The notes under the pieces: generated by a model | The model's database searches: none | What the model was told of the DNA's origin: nothing | The model's input: only the letters and a program-made list of their open reading frames with translations | Program-made: the position numbers and the translations under genes | In this document: one piece after another, positions 45,501 to 58,497 of the stretch | Numbering within the stretch: the stretch's first letter is position 1 | Layout: the number at the start of each line of letters is the position of its first letter | Assembly: GCF_002994745.2 (NCBI RefSeq) | Contig: NC_037092.1 | Location: 22,965,001-23,029,000 of the forward strand | Direction of reading: 5' to 3' | Length of the DNA stretch: 64,000 nucleotides | Origin: Rosa chinensis | Taxonomy: Eukaryota; Streptophyta; Magnoliopsida; Rosales; Rosaceae

Positions 45501-48500
45501 ACTCGTACTTAATTTTGTTGGCATGCAGAAAATAGCACTTAAAGATAAGTGATAAGTCAGAACTGAAAAGTACTGAATGATATGATACTTGACTTTTCAT
45601 TCGCTTGGATATCAAGTGAGCAACAACCATGGCATCAGATACAAGTGTAACTCTTTCTTCACAGAATCAGAGACACTTTTACAGAACCAGTTAATATCAT
45701 TTCAGAATCTCAAGCTTATTTGAGTTATGATCTGTATCTTCTTTTTTTTCGTACTATTTTCAATTTTAAAAAATAGCACTCAAAATCAATGCAAATTATG
45801 AGAAGAAAAAGGAGGAACCTTGAAAGTTTATAGTTATTACCTCACTAAGGATAAGGACCCCTTTCTTTGCATCTTGGCATGCCACATATTCATAACTAAC
45901 AAGATTCATTCCATCCCTGAGGGATGTGACAAGTGCTACGTCTGAACAAAGTGAAAAGAAGTATAATCTTAGGATGGATAAATTGTTAACTAGAAAAGGG
46001 GCATACAAGTTATCTTAGGTACTTGTCTATTAGACATGGAACATAAAGAATGATAAAAATCTGAAAGACCAGAGAACAACAATACTGAGAAATCTGAAGA
46101 TCAAAATCTAAGAGAAACAGATAATTTTCAAAGGAAAGGATACTAGTCACATGAAATGCAGACAAACGAAGTATTTTTCCAAGTATACTCCAGTAAGTTT
46201 ATGACTGACAAATCCAGACTAACTATGTGGACTTTATCAGACAAGAAAGACAAACTAAAGAATCCAGAAAGCACCACTATTCTGAACTGAAGACATATAA
46301 CCTTGCCAGCACTATAACAAAAAGAGTGCCACAAAAATTCTGGGTCCAAAGAAACAGGGCATCAAAGTATGTAGAATAGTACCAGTAACAGCATACAGTG
46401 CACATAATGCATGAAATTCGAGAGAACGATCCTGTACATAAAGTGAGAATTACTTAATGAATATATAATACATAGAAGGATATGAAGAAGGTGTCATAAC
46501 TACATTTAGTTGAATTAGTTATGTGTGAAACTATCATGTAAGCTTCTCTTTTTAAAAGTCAAGAGCATACCAGGTGATGTATAGGGACAGCGGTCAAACT
46601 TCCAAATCTGCCATTAATTCGTCCAACAATTTCATGAACCTGACTTGTAAGTTTCTGATCTGTGGTAATGCAAAATAAGCAGGTTATAACTCCATAATAA
46701 GAGAAGGCATACACAAACAAAAATTAAATGAGTCGGAAAATATTATGGATGCAATGAGAAAGAGCCACACCAGTTAGCCAAACAAAAGTCATAAACAAAC
46801 TACTTTTTGAATATAAATAATCAGTTACATCATGCAAGTTACATGGGCAAACAACAAAATGATTAAAACTAAAATGACAAGCTACATCATGTAAGTCATA
46901 GCAGCAGCAGCAGCTTAGTCAGATTCAATCACCCAGCACGAAGAGGATGGCAGGCGGAATCTAAGACTAGCCTCTCCTACATGCAGATAAAGATACAAAA
47001 GCACTTGACAAGGCATTTTAAGGAAGGGGCATACACTCAGGAACATCTGTTCTTGTTGGCACTGCAATTTGCAGCAAAACCACTTTGTCACGCCAAATTG
47101 GGTTTTCCTCAAGAAACTTTTCAAACGCCAGTATCTTTTGAGGGATTCCTTTAATCATATCAAGCCGATCAACACCCAACATTACCTGTAATGTCAAACA
47201 GTCATAACATTAGAGCAACTCCAGCAAAGCTTCTCTATTTATTTATTTTTAGGTAAAGCATATAAAAAGCTATTTTAGCTAAGCCAATTTCAAAATCTAT
47301 CTCCAACAGTTCTGTCTTCTTTATCTAGTTCCAAATTTATATCATTTTTTGAATGAAGAAAAAAATCAAAGTGTATTCAGATCTTACACAAAAAACTAAA
47401 AAGAAATGCTTTAAAAGAAAAATAGTATCGAGCCTCTCGCTCTCTATATTTATGAGCCATTGAGAGAGACTGCTGCTGACTGATTTTTTGAAACGTGCTC
47501 TCTATAATAGCCAAGAAGCCAAACTAGAGAGTCTGGTGGAGTATAGATAACGAGGAAGTCATCATATATTCAATAAAAGAGAAAAAAAAAAGTCATCTTG
47601 TGAATTAGACAACATCTGCATAGAATAATCCAGCAATGTATTTACCTTTTTCTTTCCTGTTTTGACTTGGTTGTTATTTGTTGTCTTCATATGTTATGTA
47701 TAGGGTGTAAAAAGACCACATACATGGGAAAGCTGACCTACAGAAACTATTAATTATATACATGCAGAGTTGCTTCACCAATACCTCGCCATATGTAAAG
47801 AATTTTAGAGAACTCAAGACCCCAATGTGTATCCATCACTAGTCCTACACTCAACCTATACCCTAGTCATCCTTTAAAAGGTTTTACTTCATAATTCAGT
47901 ACAACTAGAAACCAATACCCAACATCCACGGCCAGTGGTGGAGAGGTACCTCCGGAGTAAAACAGCCAGTGGTCATATTTTACAATTTGTGATTCAGTAA
48001 TATCGTTCAAAAATCAAAATGCGTTTGCGTGCAACAACAACACTTACCTTTCGCCCTGCAAATCTGTCTTTCAGTTCCCTAATGTGTTCTTGGACTTGAG
48101 TAACCTCAAGTGCTCGAATGAAGCGATCTGAATCTATTCCAATAGGAAACTGAAATTTCAAGCACAGAAAACTAAGCAAGATTTGATAGTGTGCATATCT
48201 CTGATAAAGATTAAATTTGGTTGCTGTTAGAAGTAGCAATTAACCTCAAAGGAAAGAATAAAAATTAAAAAAAAAAAAAAAATACAGGTAACAATTGGAG
48301 AGAGATACCGCAGCCACTCGAGTAAGCCTTCCTTGATCCTCAACTCCTTCAGGCGTACCCTCAAGCCCAAGAATGCGAGTGCAAGCACTAACAAAGTGTC
48401 GTGCATAGTCATAAGTGTGAAAACTGAAAAGAAAATAATAAGTAATTTGTCTGATTCAGTGAGATAAATATATATATGACAGTAAAATGAAAGGGAGCCA

Positions 48501-50372
48501 ATTAACTGTTTATTACAGAACATATAGAATGCCAATGTAAGTGATAAGTTTAATGACTTAATTGTTAACTTGTGCAGTCAACAACAGAAGTTCCTTTCCT
48601 AGTCATTGGATGCTAATTATTGCTTCTTCATTTTGGTCATCGAAATAAAGCTGAAAATATCTGCCTTGAAACTCATTTCATAATGTGATGAAACAAAAAT
48701 GGAATGACAATATAACAGTACAGAACCTATTACAGGTTACCACTCATCGATGGTTATTCCAGATTTTCATATATCATAACATAATTCGAGAGAAACAACA
48801 GTATTACTTGATCAAAAAAAGAAAAAGAACATGTTGATTTATATAATCAGAGGCTTCTAGCCATGTGATACCCACATATCATGGTCAGTAACAGAAAATT
48901 ATGTGGCAATAGAATATAGCTTGAGCACAATAAAAGCAAACTATTATCATGGCTGAACATTAATATTATGCATCAAGCATGATGGTCAGATAGGATCAAA
49001 GCCTTGCAACAGAGTTATCAGTTATTTGCTGATATTCTTGACAGATGGCAAAATCCCCGACACTGATAGTGCTTTTGGCTGTTAACATGAAATACTTTCC
49101 CAATGTGTATTCACAGATTACCAGGCTTGAGAAATTCAAAGGATATGCCAGCTGTCAAATGGCACTCTGTATCAACTATCTTAAGCGAAGTAAATCACAT
49201 TGAGCAGAATGTAACCAATACTTACCCAACTAAATCAGCTGCAAGAACTGAGCGCAGGAGCTCTGATCGTGATGGCAGTGTCCTATGAATTTCAGAGGAA
49301 GGAAAGGGAGTGTGAAGAAACCAGCCGACTTTCATTTTGCTGTTATATTCCTTCAAGCATTTTGGAAGAAACATAAGATGGTAGTCATGGCACCAAACAA
49401 CATCACCCTCTTCATAGTGCTCATTAACTACATCTGCAAACATTTGATTTGCCTTCTTATATGCAGAAAACTGCGACTGGAAACTCCGAGTGGTAGCAAG
49501 TCGATCTTCTTGTGGAAGCCCAAGGTAATGGAAAAGGGGCCACAAAATATTGTTGCAATAGCCATTGTAATATTGATGAACAATCTCCTCATCAAGGAAG
49601 ACGGGGATACACTTCTGCAGCCAACAGTACGAGTGAAACAGTGTGTTACAATGTTCAAGCACAATCACCTCGCAATTAGTGAAAAAGAGCTGGATCTATG
49701 TCTATGAATAGACAAATAAAAATCCATGTACAGAATTTGAACCTTTTCAGCTAGAGCTTTTGTAAGTGCCCTCTGTCCAATATCATCTGGCACATTTACC
49801 CCTGCCCATCCAATCCACCTTGCCTCAAACTCCTTTACACCTATAAACAACAACGAACATTACGAATTAGTTTCATATTTTGAGGGGGAAAACCGAATCA
49901 TAAGTTAAAAGAACATGATAAGCACAGGATACAGAAACTTTGTAGATCTCAAGCAGAGTAAGCAACAGTCTCAATAAGAGTTAAGATATCACATACCCAA
50001 AAGGGCAGTGACCAGACCCCCAGCACTTATCTCCAAAGACCATGAGTCTTCACCTCTCCTAATAGCAGAGACGGGTAACCTGTTAGCCACAACCAACAGC
50101 CTCTGTCTGAGAGGCCTTGCTTCTTGCTTTTCATGCTCCTCATTAAAGGCCCTTGCAGCTGCAGCCCCTTCCAAGTATTTTTCGACAAACGAATTTCTTG
50201 AGTTTTCCTCTTCTCTTTCATGCTCGGATGGTAGATTCACCCTATTATTATCAATTGCTTCATTCAACTGTGATGATGCCCTACTATTCTTCCTAATCTC
50301 CCTTTCTCTCAAGAGCCGTTCAACTCGATTTGGAATGTGGGCTGAATTACTGTTGTACTTGTTCCCAGGCAT
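42529..50372 (-). CDS. TPS1: Class I trehalose-6-phosphate synthase
   Basis: Seventeen coding exons on the minus strand: 50372-49997, 49840-49743, 49614-49226, 48423-48309, 48149-48048, 47185-47035, 46659-46571, 46431-46383, 45941-45841, 45194-45007, 44597-44480, 44203-44027, 43955-43821, 43743-43656, 43556-43426, 43303-43205 and 42915-42529. All phases agree, giving 930 residues (Arabidopsis TPS1 has about 942). The enzyme joins UDP-glucose and glucose-6-phosphate to trehalose-6-phosphate, the plant sugar signal. An N-terminal extension with [13 protein letters not shown] (16-28) is the regulatory segment of class I enzymes. The GT20 domain has [12 protein letters not shown] (91-102), WCHDYHLM (232-239) and [11 protein letters not shown] (464-474). 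The phosphatase-like domain from about 589 has [13 protein letters not shown] where active phosphatases have a DxDGT motif, so it should be catalytically dead. Confidence 0.95.
47212..47546. mobile_element. Possible MITE in a TPS1 intron
   Basis: The left edge TAGAGCAACTCCAGCAAAGC and right edge (complement CTATACTCCACCAGACTC) recall the GAGCAACTCCA-type ends common in plant MITEs. It lies in the intron between the exons at 48048 and 47185. The inverted repeats are imperfect and no clean duplication was seen. Confidence 0.4.
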
Positions 50373-51137
50373 ACGTTCACTCTAGTGATCAACCTTCACT
50401 TCTAGTTTTAGTAGCACGAACGTCCCTGGGAAGCTGTAACAACCGTGTCCTACATTTTGTTTGAAGCAAATTGAGTCAGCAATCAGCATAAAAGCCAAAT
50501 ATGACTTTGAATCTTCCACATGTTGGTTTATAAGAGAAGAAAACTGTGACACACATGAGCACTCATTTCTCTTGTCACTGAAAAGAATTGGATAAGCATC
50601 TGATGCATAAACATCACATAATCATGACAAGCGGGCCAAATGAAAAAGATCATGCAAAGAACAGGATCCACAGCCAAAAAAAAAAAAAAAATGAGGTCTA
50701 CAACTATCTCCCAATCCATTAATCAATCTGAAATCCCATTCAAAAAGTTCAGAAAGAGACTAAAAGCAGAAAGGTAAAACAGTGAAAAAAAAATAACATA
50801 AAGAATAAATCCATAGAGTCAAGGTGCTCTGGTTCCTTCCCAAAATGTTAGAACGTCACTTGGATGAAATAAGAAGCCCGGATAATCCCAATTTACTGAA
50901 AGCTTTACTTAAGCTGAATACCATATAGCGTCTATAGTTTAGCTCTTCAGAAAGTTTATTAGACCAAGTAACACAGTTCAGAACCGGTAAAGCAAGAAAA
51001 ATAAAAATATAAACCTTCTTAAATCTATTTTAGAAAGCTAATATATATAATCTAAAACCAATACCAAACCCATGTATAGCTTCCAACCTATTTTCGAGTT
51101 TACAGAGGTGTGTCAACTAAAACCCAGTCACTGGGGT

Positions 51138-51169
<32 letters not shown>

Positions 51170-54100
51170 CTCGAAAATCTGAATGGCAGAGAATTAACGA
51201 AGTGAGAGAAGAAAAGAGGAAGCAACAGACTCTCCTCTTGTAAGCTGTATAAGGTGTACATAAATCCTTACAGCCATGCAGGGGATGGTACTCATTATGT
51301 TGAAGACAGAAACATGTTTTTACCCAAAGCATCCAGAGATTGAAATAACCCAAGAACAGATGAATCATATAGGAGCACCAATTATAGATAAGTTCTATAC
51401 AAACACCGCCCTCTATAATTTTTTTAATTTTATCCTTTTCCTGTTTGAGAGATTTCGCACACATACCATTGGAAACAAGCCTCTACGTCATATGACCAAA
51501 TTTTTTTTTTTTTTTTCAAAGGAATTTGAAACCCAAGTTAACTGGGAGGCTTTAGCCGCATATCCGAAATGAAAATTTCATTTTTGTTTGCCAACATTCA
51601 ATTTACCTTTGATCTAAAACCACACAAAAATAAATAAATAAAACTTTTTTTTTTCGACAAAATAAATAAAGCTTTTGTTTTTTTTGAGAAACTTTTTTAT
51701 TCATTAATTAGGGCAATTTAATTTAATTATAATAGTTTCCAAGTCCTATGGAAGTAAAGGATTAATCATGATTTTGACTGTTTTTATTTTATTTTATAGC
51801 ACAAAGACAAAAGTTGACCTGGTGTGACAAAAGCACATCACGCTAGGGACATGACCCAGTTCCTAAATCAAGGGACGCACATTTGGCCCAAATTCACGTC
51901 ATTAGACAAGAATCTTTTTCAACTGTCCTAATCTCTGTAAAATCTTTCACCATCTTCTGATTTACGACCATTTCTAATCATAAAAAAGGAAAAATCAAAA
52001 CTTACCATTACTATTTGTGAAGCATATTTGGAATATCTTGCAAGACAGAAAGCAAATCCCGGCCATTCCCATATTTACAAAATCTTCCTAGGGTTTATGA
52101 ATTTGATTCCACAGTTGATTCCTTCCTATTAGCGCCCTCAAGTAGCCAACATAAATTGGACCCATAATAATGTGGTTGGCTAAAGTGTAAACCAATGGGA
52201 TTCCCATATAGATTTTGTGGAAATGCTTAAAATTCAAACCAATTGGAAGTTTGGAACCAAAAAAAAAAAAAAAAAGGAAGAAGAAAGAAACACCGAAAGC
52301 ACCTAACATTGCAAGGTACTATTTCAACTTTTCTCTAAGATTGCAGACTTACCGTGATTCCTGTATATGTTTTCAAATGATATGCTTCTTTCACCTAGCA
52401 GGGGAGCAAAACTCTAAGAAGTAGGAATTACACCAGAAATACACCATTATAGGAAGTGGCATTACTACATATTTGATATTTCCCTCGTGAAACGACTATG
52501 ACCTCTATTATTGGGGGATCAAATTCATCCTCAAAATCAGAACTTGCACATTCCAGCAATAATGGCAAGTAAAAAGAAGTCAAAATTCTCAAGCAAGGCA
52601 TCCCAAAGCATGCAATTGTTGACCAAAATTAAAACAGTTTTAAGCATGTTTTCCGCAAAGAATTCCCAAAACACCAACAGACACGCTGTCAAAAGCAACC
52701 AACTGCAAATTAAGCATGCATAGAAATCAGACAGGAAATACGAGAAAGCAGAGACTGACCTTCATTGTCTTGTTGAAACCAGGAGAGAAAAAAACCCTTT
52801 AGTTTTCAAAACCCATTTGCCAGACAACTATTCCTAATATCTTGCTGAAAATCTTTTGGCTGATAAAGGTGCACAGCGCCCTATCTATCTATATATTTCC
52901 AGCCTTTATTCCTAAAAAGCAAAAGATGAAAAAGGGTCCTTTTCCGTGACACAGAAACCATAAAACATGTGAGGAAATGGACGAATAGAGCCACAGAGGC
53001 TAATGGAATTGCAAGAAAATCATATGATGCGCATGCCCCCTTGTTGCTTTCTCCACTGCCATTACCTACAAGTTGAACTCCGCATTATTGTGGTCAGGCT
53101 CAGACAATAAGTCCTAAGTCCCCCCGTGAAATACAGAAATTTTGCAGTAAACATAATTTTGTCACACATGCAAGGCTTTGGTGGGTCCTGCTAGGATAAG
53201 CTTCGGAGTATTGAAACTTCAAAGTCGGGAACTGATAGATTAGTCATTGTTCCCAGTCTGCCTCCGCCCTCAGCACAATGAGCCCTAAACAGTACTATAT
53301 TTAACCATCCAATCTGGCTTTCACAGTCAAAAATTTGACCTCAAGTGAATTATATATTGATAGAATCTCATCACATTTAATGCAATATTTGTCTCTAACC
53401 ATCAAAACTCCTACTTGCAAGAAACCAACACAGAAAACTTGAACTTGTGTGCCCAACTCCTAGCTGGAAAACCTGAAGCTTCTTATTTTCTCCCAACAGA
53501 TTCTCTTGTAAATGAAAATTTCACCCTTGCTGTTGCTGATCTTCTATCCTTTACTATATAAGGCATCTGCTCTTCTTTAGTGTCTGTAATTTTTATATAC
53601 TCAGAAATTTTCTTCAGTTAGTAAACTTCACTCTAGAGCTTAGGTCTCTGAATAAGCTATATTCAGAAAAGTGAAGGTCATGAAACCTTAAGGAAACTTT
53701 ATGTCCTACAGTCTTGAGGAAAATGGTTTGTGGATCAGAGGAAGCTAATGCATTCCATTTCTCAACCATTGCTTTGGACTAGGTTTGGACAAAATACTGG
53801 AGCACTGCAACTCCATATATCCATAAATGAGAAAATGTTGAAGCTTTAAAAATGGACTTTATGTTTAGAAAAGCTGGTTTCTTTCAATTTTCCGAAGGGT
53901 TTTAACTAATTACTACATCTTCTTCATACTTGTTGCTGGTAATGGACTTTTGAGGTTTTACCACCTGACCTCTTTATACTTTACCTTGGTGATTCCATAT
54001 CCTCTTCAAAGTTCAAACTAAAAGCTAATTACTGTCACCTTTAAATGATAAAATCATCAAATTGATGCTTTTTCAGGAGGAGCGGCACAAACTCAGGTAT

Positions 54101-55315
54101 AGATACAAAAACAAAAAAATGTAATATCAAATTCAGAATGGAGCAGTGATCTACTAGTGAACAAACCACTTCTGAGTGCCCTCAACGGCTACTACCACCT
54201 TTAGGGAAAACCAATCAATACACCTTTGTTTTTTATTTTTCCGTGGACAAACAAGTCTAATTAATACTTTGACAGCCTCTATAAGTTAACTTATAGTCGA
54301 TCCACAAATGATATATAATTGTAAACTTGTAATATAGCCAAATTAAGTAGATAACACTCTTGTGCCATAATAGGTATATAATCCAGAAATTTTTTTTTTT
54401 TTTGGGACAAACTTTGCTCACAACCAAGTCATAAGCTGCCAAAAACAAGCAGTTGACCAATCAAGAAGAGAAAGAGAAACAGCATGAAAAAGTGCCTAGT
54501 TTTTTGACATGCAAGTATTAAACCTCAACATAAAAAAACCACTTAATTACAAATTAATAACCAATCTATTATTAGTGGCAAGTGAACAAAAGAAGTAAAG
54601 CTAAGAAAGACCATAGCTGAGGTGGGCTTAACTGGCCAGCTATTACTGACCTCTCTAACAGTAATGTAACTGACTGTGATTTCACTACAGGCTGTAACAG
54701 TCTGCATGAGGTTTGCATTTTGTAACTGATTATGTCAGCAAGCAAATGAATCATAATTATCATTTTAAGCAAAAATTGATTGAAAATCGCACAAATTTTC
54801 CTCTGTATTCCTCTCTGTTCTCTTTGAAGATTTTCGTCTGCTTGCTAAATTTTTCATTTTCTTCCCGAAAAGAATCTGAAAATTCACAGTTTTGGCCCAG
54901 AAGAAAAGACACGCAAATCCAAAGATCTGTTTGCATAGTCTGGATGTGATACTCTGAAAATCTAGATTTTCTAAAGGATCCGGACGAAAAATCATATTCA
55001 GATAATCGAAAATTATTGAATATCTGAGAGATTTGGTGACGATTAAGGCAAATAAAAGCAAATTCCTAAAAGTTATCACTGAATACAACCGCAACAGAGC
55101 AATCACAAAAATCAGATCATATAGCTAGGATGCAGCGAGGAAACTGATTCAGCTTAGCAAATCAATCCAAGCAATCTATCTATCCGCAGAGGTATGCATG
55201 TTGCATTTAGAGAGAGAGAGAAAGAGAGAGCTAACCGCTTGGCTTGAGGCTTGTGACGAACGCTGAAGCAAGCTCAGTCGTCAGAGAGAGAGAGAGAGTG
55301 CGTTTATTGAAAAGT
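50373..55315 (-). other. Long spliced 5' leader of TPS1 (inferred)
   Basis: The ATG at 50372 is preceded by an acceptor ATGTAG|GACACGG at 50449. Farther upstream a candidate small exon, 52844-52760 (TTTCAG|CAAG ... GAAG|GTCAGT), and a first exon within about 55315-55230 (ending near AAGCG|GTTAGC) can be drawn. The first exon is CT-rich, as plant leaders are. This gives a leader region of nearly 5 kb, mostly intron. Arabidopsis TPS1 is also known for non-coding upstream exons. No other gene is recognised in 50450-55230. A (GA)n tract lies at 51139-51161. The exact exons need transcript data. Confidence 0.5.
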
Positions 55316-55337
55316 GGGGAGTGAGAAAGTTGGGGAA

Positions 55338-55350
55338 CGAATATATAGGA
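55338..55350 (-). promoter_or_regulatory. Candidate TATA box of TPS1
   Basis: The minus strand reads TCCTATATATTCG about 30 bases upstream of a CT-rich stretch (55276-55301) that would lie at the transcript start. Confidence 0.5.
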
Positions 55351-55713
55351 AAGGCGGGGAGAGCGAGGTTTTGCGTTCTGTGGTTCTGCCAATCGTTGGA
55401 GGGAATGTGTTTGCTGTTTTTTTATTATTTAATATTTTGAATTCTTTTCTTTCTAATTTTCACACCAAAGAGCAATGTTTTGCTTTATGTCTTATCAATT
55501 TTTTTTTTCTTTTGCTTTTCTGTCAATTTACAAAAGAAAATATTTTGACAGAAAAAATGATGTTACTGATTTTAAGAAAAAGAAATCTTTTGCAAGGCAG
55601 TTGTGTCTCGTAGTTAGTCAGTCTGACCGTACAATAATAAGATGGTGCATTAAATGTAAAGATTCATCAAGCAGTTATAGATATTCAAATTTAACGTGGA
55701 TACTCTATGATTG
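55351..55713. other. Upstream of TPS1, nothing recognised
   Basis: AT-rich spacer. The frames at 55314-55613 and 55475-55807 have no domain features. Confidence 0.5.
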
Positions 55714-56501
55714 GAGAAATTTTTCTATGCTACCGTCATTCCACTTGGCATATGTGACGGGTAATTTTTATTGGTCCACATCATTCCTACTTTTTCTCCT
55801 CCGTTAAACCACCCATAACCTCTTTCCCTCTGTTATCTCTTGTCATGAAGAAAAAGAACCTTAAATCCAATCCACAAATTGAATATATGATATCTAAATT
55901 GATCTATAATCTCGTCACTTTAGATCGAGTGAGTGGAGAAAATGATATTCCTCCATGTCTATTGTTATATATGGAAGAACTGATATCCAAACAAGAAGGA
56001 AGAAAATTGATGTGAAAATCCAAAAGAAGGTGAGAGAACTCTTCCTTGAGGACTAGGTTTTGATCTATTAAATAATTCCAGTCGAATAATCAAACCCCAA
56101 TTCTAAGAGAACAACCAATCACCAAAACCAACTTGACTATGAAAGGAGAATCAAGAACGAACTCACTGGAAAATTATATCACTTAGATGTTTAGTTGCTC
56201 CAAATTGCCAAGTCGTCATCATGCTACAATAAAACTATTATTGGCATGCAGTTGGCTATGAAGTGCTTCGCATAATTGCAAATGATTTGGGAGGGATGAA
56301 TTTCCAGATCCAGTTCATAATTCCAGACATTGTTAATATATATATATATATAAATTTTTTTTTTTTTGAAAATGTTAGTACTGTTCTTGTTTGACTGTGT
56401 TAAGTATGGATTAGCAACATAAAACAATAATGATGTGGACCAATTAGAATTACCCGTCACATATGCCAAGTGGAATGACGGGAGCATGGAAAAATTTCTC
56501 T
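55714..56501. repeat. Pair of 72-bp inverted repeats
   Basis: Arm 1 (55714-55785) and arm 2 (56429-56501, complement) share GAGAAATTTTTC, CCGTCATTCCACTTGGCATA, TGTGACGGGTAATT and TTGGTCCACATCATT with few differences. They may be the ends of a 0.79-kb DNA element or two separate copies facing each other. No target duplication is evident. Confidence 0.7.
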
Positions 56502-56726
56502 GATGGTTGGTTAGTAGCACCATCAACATTTCACGTCTGTTGTCCAAAAGTATATATCGAATGACAACTAACGACATATTATTCCTAAGATTGACATAAT
56601 GAGATAACATTTCACAGCTGTTGTCTAAAAATTTATTGAATCACAACAATTGAGATGTAATTCATAGGACTGATGTAATGAAATCTATTGATTTTAATTA
56701 TATCATGGCTCAAGCAAAAAAGAGAT

Positions 56727-58483
56727 TTTTTTTTTTTTTTTGAAATAGAAGTTAAATTAATTAGATCAACAGCCAAAGGCTAGAGTCTACCATAACTTAC
56801 ATAAGCCGAACTCGGCAAAAAAAACCGAACTAACTATCTAAGCTAAAGTAGTTCATTAAAATATCTGGGACGCTCACTTTTAAGCAAGCCTATCTAAGAA
56901 TGTAAGCACCTCGCCTTCTACGGAAAGGAAATCATTCAACTAGCCCTCCCTTGCCAATCACACAATTGTGGTACAGGCAAGAAACTAGAAACGTCATAGA
57001 AGACTCATAGAAGTCCATGCACTCTCACATAAACTTCACCCCAATAGCAAAAATTAAGCAATACCTATCTCCTACCCTTTCGAGTTGGAGTGTTTACCCA
57101 CAGACTGCTTCCTATTGGGAGACTTGTGCTGCCTATGGCCTTCCTCATGCTTTGAGGTCATAGCCTTGTCACCAGAAGATGACTTATTCTTACTCCTCGT
57201 AGGTCTTCCTCTCTTCTTCTTCATGCTACAAGAACTGGACTCTACTTGCAAGACCGGATCCAACCTAAGCTTTTCAGAATCCAAAATGAGGTTTCTCTTA
57301 CCCATAGCCAAACTCAGTTTCAGCTTCTTAGGGGATATGGTTAAGCCATCTTCACGTCCACGACGCTCTAGAGTTCGGGCGGTTTTCTGGAGGTCACGCA
57401 CCATCACCTGTCTCTTTTGCTTCGGAAACAAGGCACTCAAAAAGGGCTCGCCGCCTGGACCAGGCATTGGAGTCCGAAACACCAAAGATGGGCACAGGGT
57501 AGAAACCCTAGCCCTCATACTAGTAAGAGCCCCGCCAGTGCTTGCGGTGCCAGAAGATGATGCTACACTCCCCTGCATTGGCATGCCACCCTCATTTGCC
57601 TCCGAAGCCCAACCTTGGGATCCCAACACAGTCCTCTCAGCATCATCATCATCCTCATCCAAGTCCGACCCTGAGCACGGCAGTCCAACGTGCGTTACAA
57701 GGCCACAAGTGGAACATCGCCCAAACAGCTTGTCATACCGGAACTTGCACTGAAACTCAACTTCGTCCTCCACTAGATACCATTGCTTAAAAGGAAATGG
57801 CTTATTCAATGGGATCTCAACCTTAATATGAAGCTTCCATGCCTTCTTGGCATTCTTGTCGATCTCTTGAAAATCCCCCAAGGTGTAGCCAATCATAGTC
57901 ATAACTCTTTCCAACCGGAACATCGGCGGGATCTCCTGGAGGGTGATCCAGTAGGACGCTGTGGTCAGGGGGACCTTTGCAACCAGCATGATGCCATCAT
58001 ACCACGCCAACACCACTGGAGCATGATTATAGCCCCATGGCGCACCTCGCCAGACCCGAACACGATCTGCAGGGTCCAACAAAGTGAAGAGCACCCTCTG
58101 CTCCTCCGCTTTCTCCACTTGCAACGCTCCATGAATCCTCCAGGTGTTGCGAAACATCCCCATGAATGACTTGATCTTGTAGTCATGGGCTGTGAGAAGT
58201 TTGCCCACCAAGAACATGTTTGCTTGTCACAAACCTTGGCCCTGTGTTGGGCGCAAATCAATCTGCCTCTTATCTTCAGCAATAGCAAGAGAGGTGGCTA
58301 ATCTAGCTGCCATGGCATCAACATAGCTCATCTTGTTGACAAGGAGAAGTAAAGAAACCGAAAACCCTAACCCTAGGTTGAGAGAGAGTTGGCAGCTTCT
58401 AACTAGGTTTTGTCAGTTTCCTCTTGTTTCTTCTTCATTTGAGATAGAGTTCGCAGTTGAGATTTGATTGTCTGTGATTATTT
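56727..58483 (-). mobile_element. ORF1-only LINE derivative with intact ends
   Basis: On the minus strand this insertion starts just inside 58483, carries a DUF4283 gene, and ends in a poly(A) tail (T-run at 56726-56741). It is flanked by GCAAAAAAGAGAT (56714-56726) and GCAAAAAAAGAGAT (58484-58497), a target duplication differing by one A. The 3' end reads TTGATCTAATTAATTTAACT before the tail, typical of plant LINEs. A complete LINE would hold a 3-4 kb ORF2 with endonuclease and reverse transcriptase between ORF1 and the tail; here only about 340 bases separate them. So this copy lost ORF2 or belongs to a non-autonomous family. Confidence 0.83.
57072..58331 (-). pseudogene. LINE ORF1: DUF4283 plus zinc knuckle, one nonsense codon
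   Basis: From an ATG at 58331 the frame runs MSYVDAMAARLATSLAIAED, then meets a single TGA at 58227-58229, then continues unbroken from QANMFLVGKLLTAHDY to the stop at 57072. That totals 419 codons. The DUF4283 domain (about 20-150) includes KSFMGMFRNTWRI and YNHAPVVLAWYDG. A CX2CX4HX4C zinc knuckle follows (C-ST-C-GLVT-H-VGLP-C), then an acidic stretch DLDEDDDDAE and a basic, serine-rich tail (KKKRGRPTRSKNKSSS) that would suit nucleic-acid binding. Apart from one stop codon it is intact, so it is young or was under selection until recently. Re-initiation at MFLVG (58217) would give 381 residues but truncate DUF4283. Confidence 0.85.
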
Positions 58484-58497
58484 GCAAAAAAAGAGAT

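Noticed and set aside
57085..58169. Plus-strand frames of up to 222 codons
   Set aside because: Antisense to LINE ORF1; they exist because that strand is open and codon-biased.
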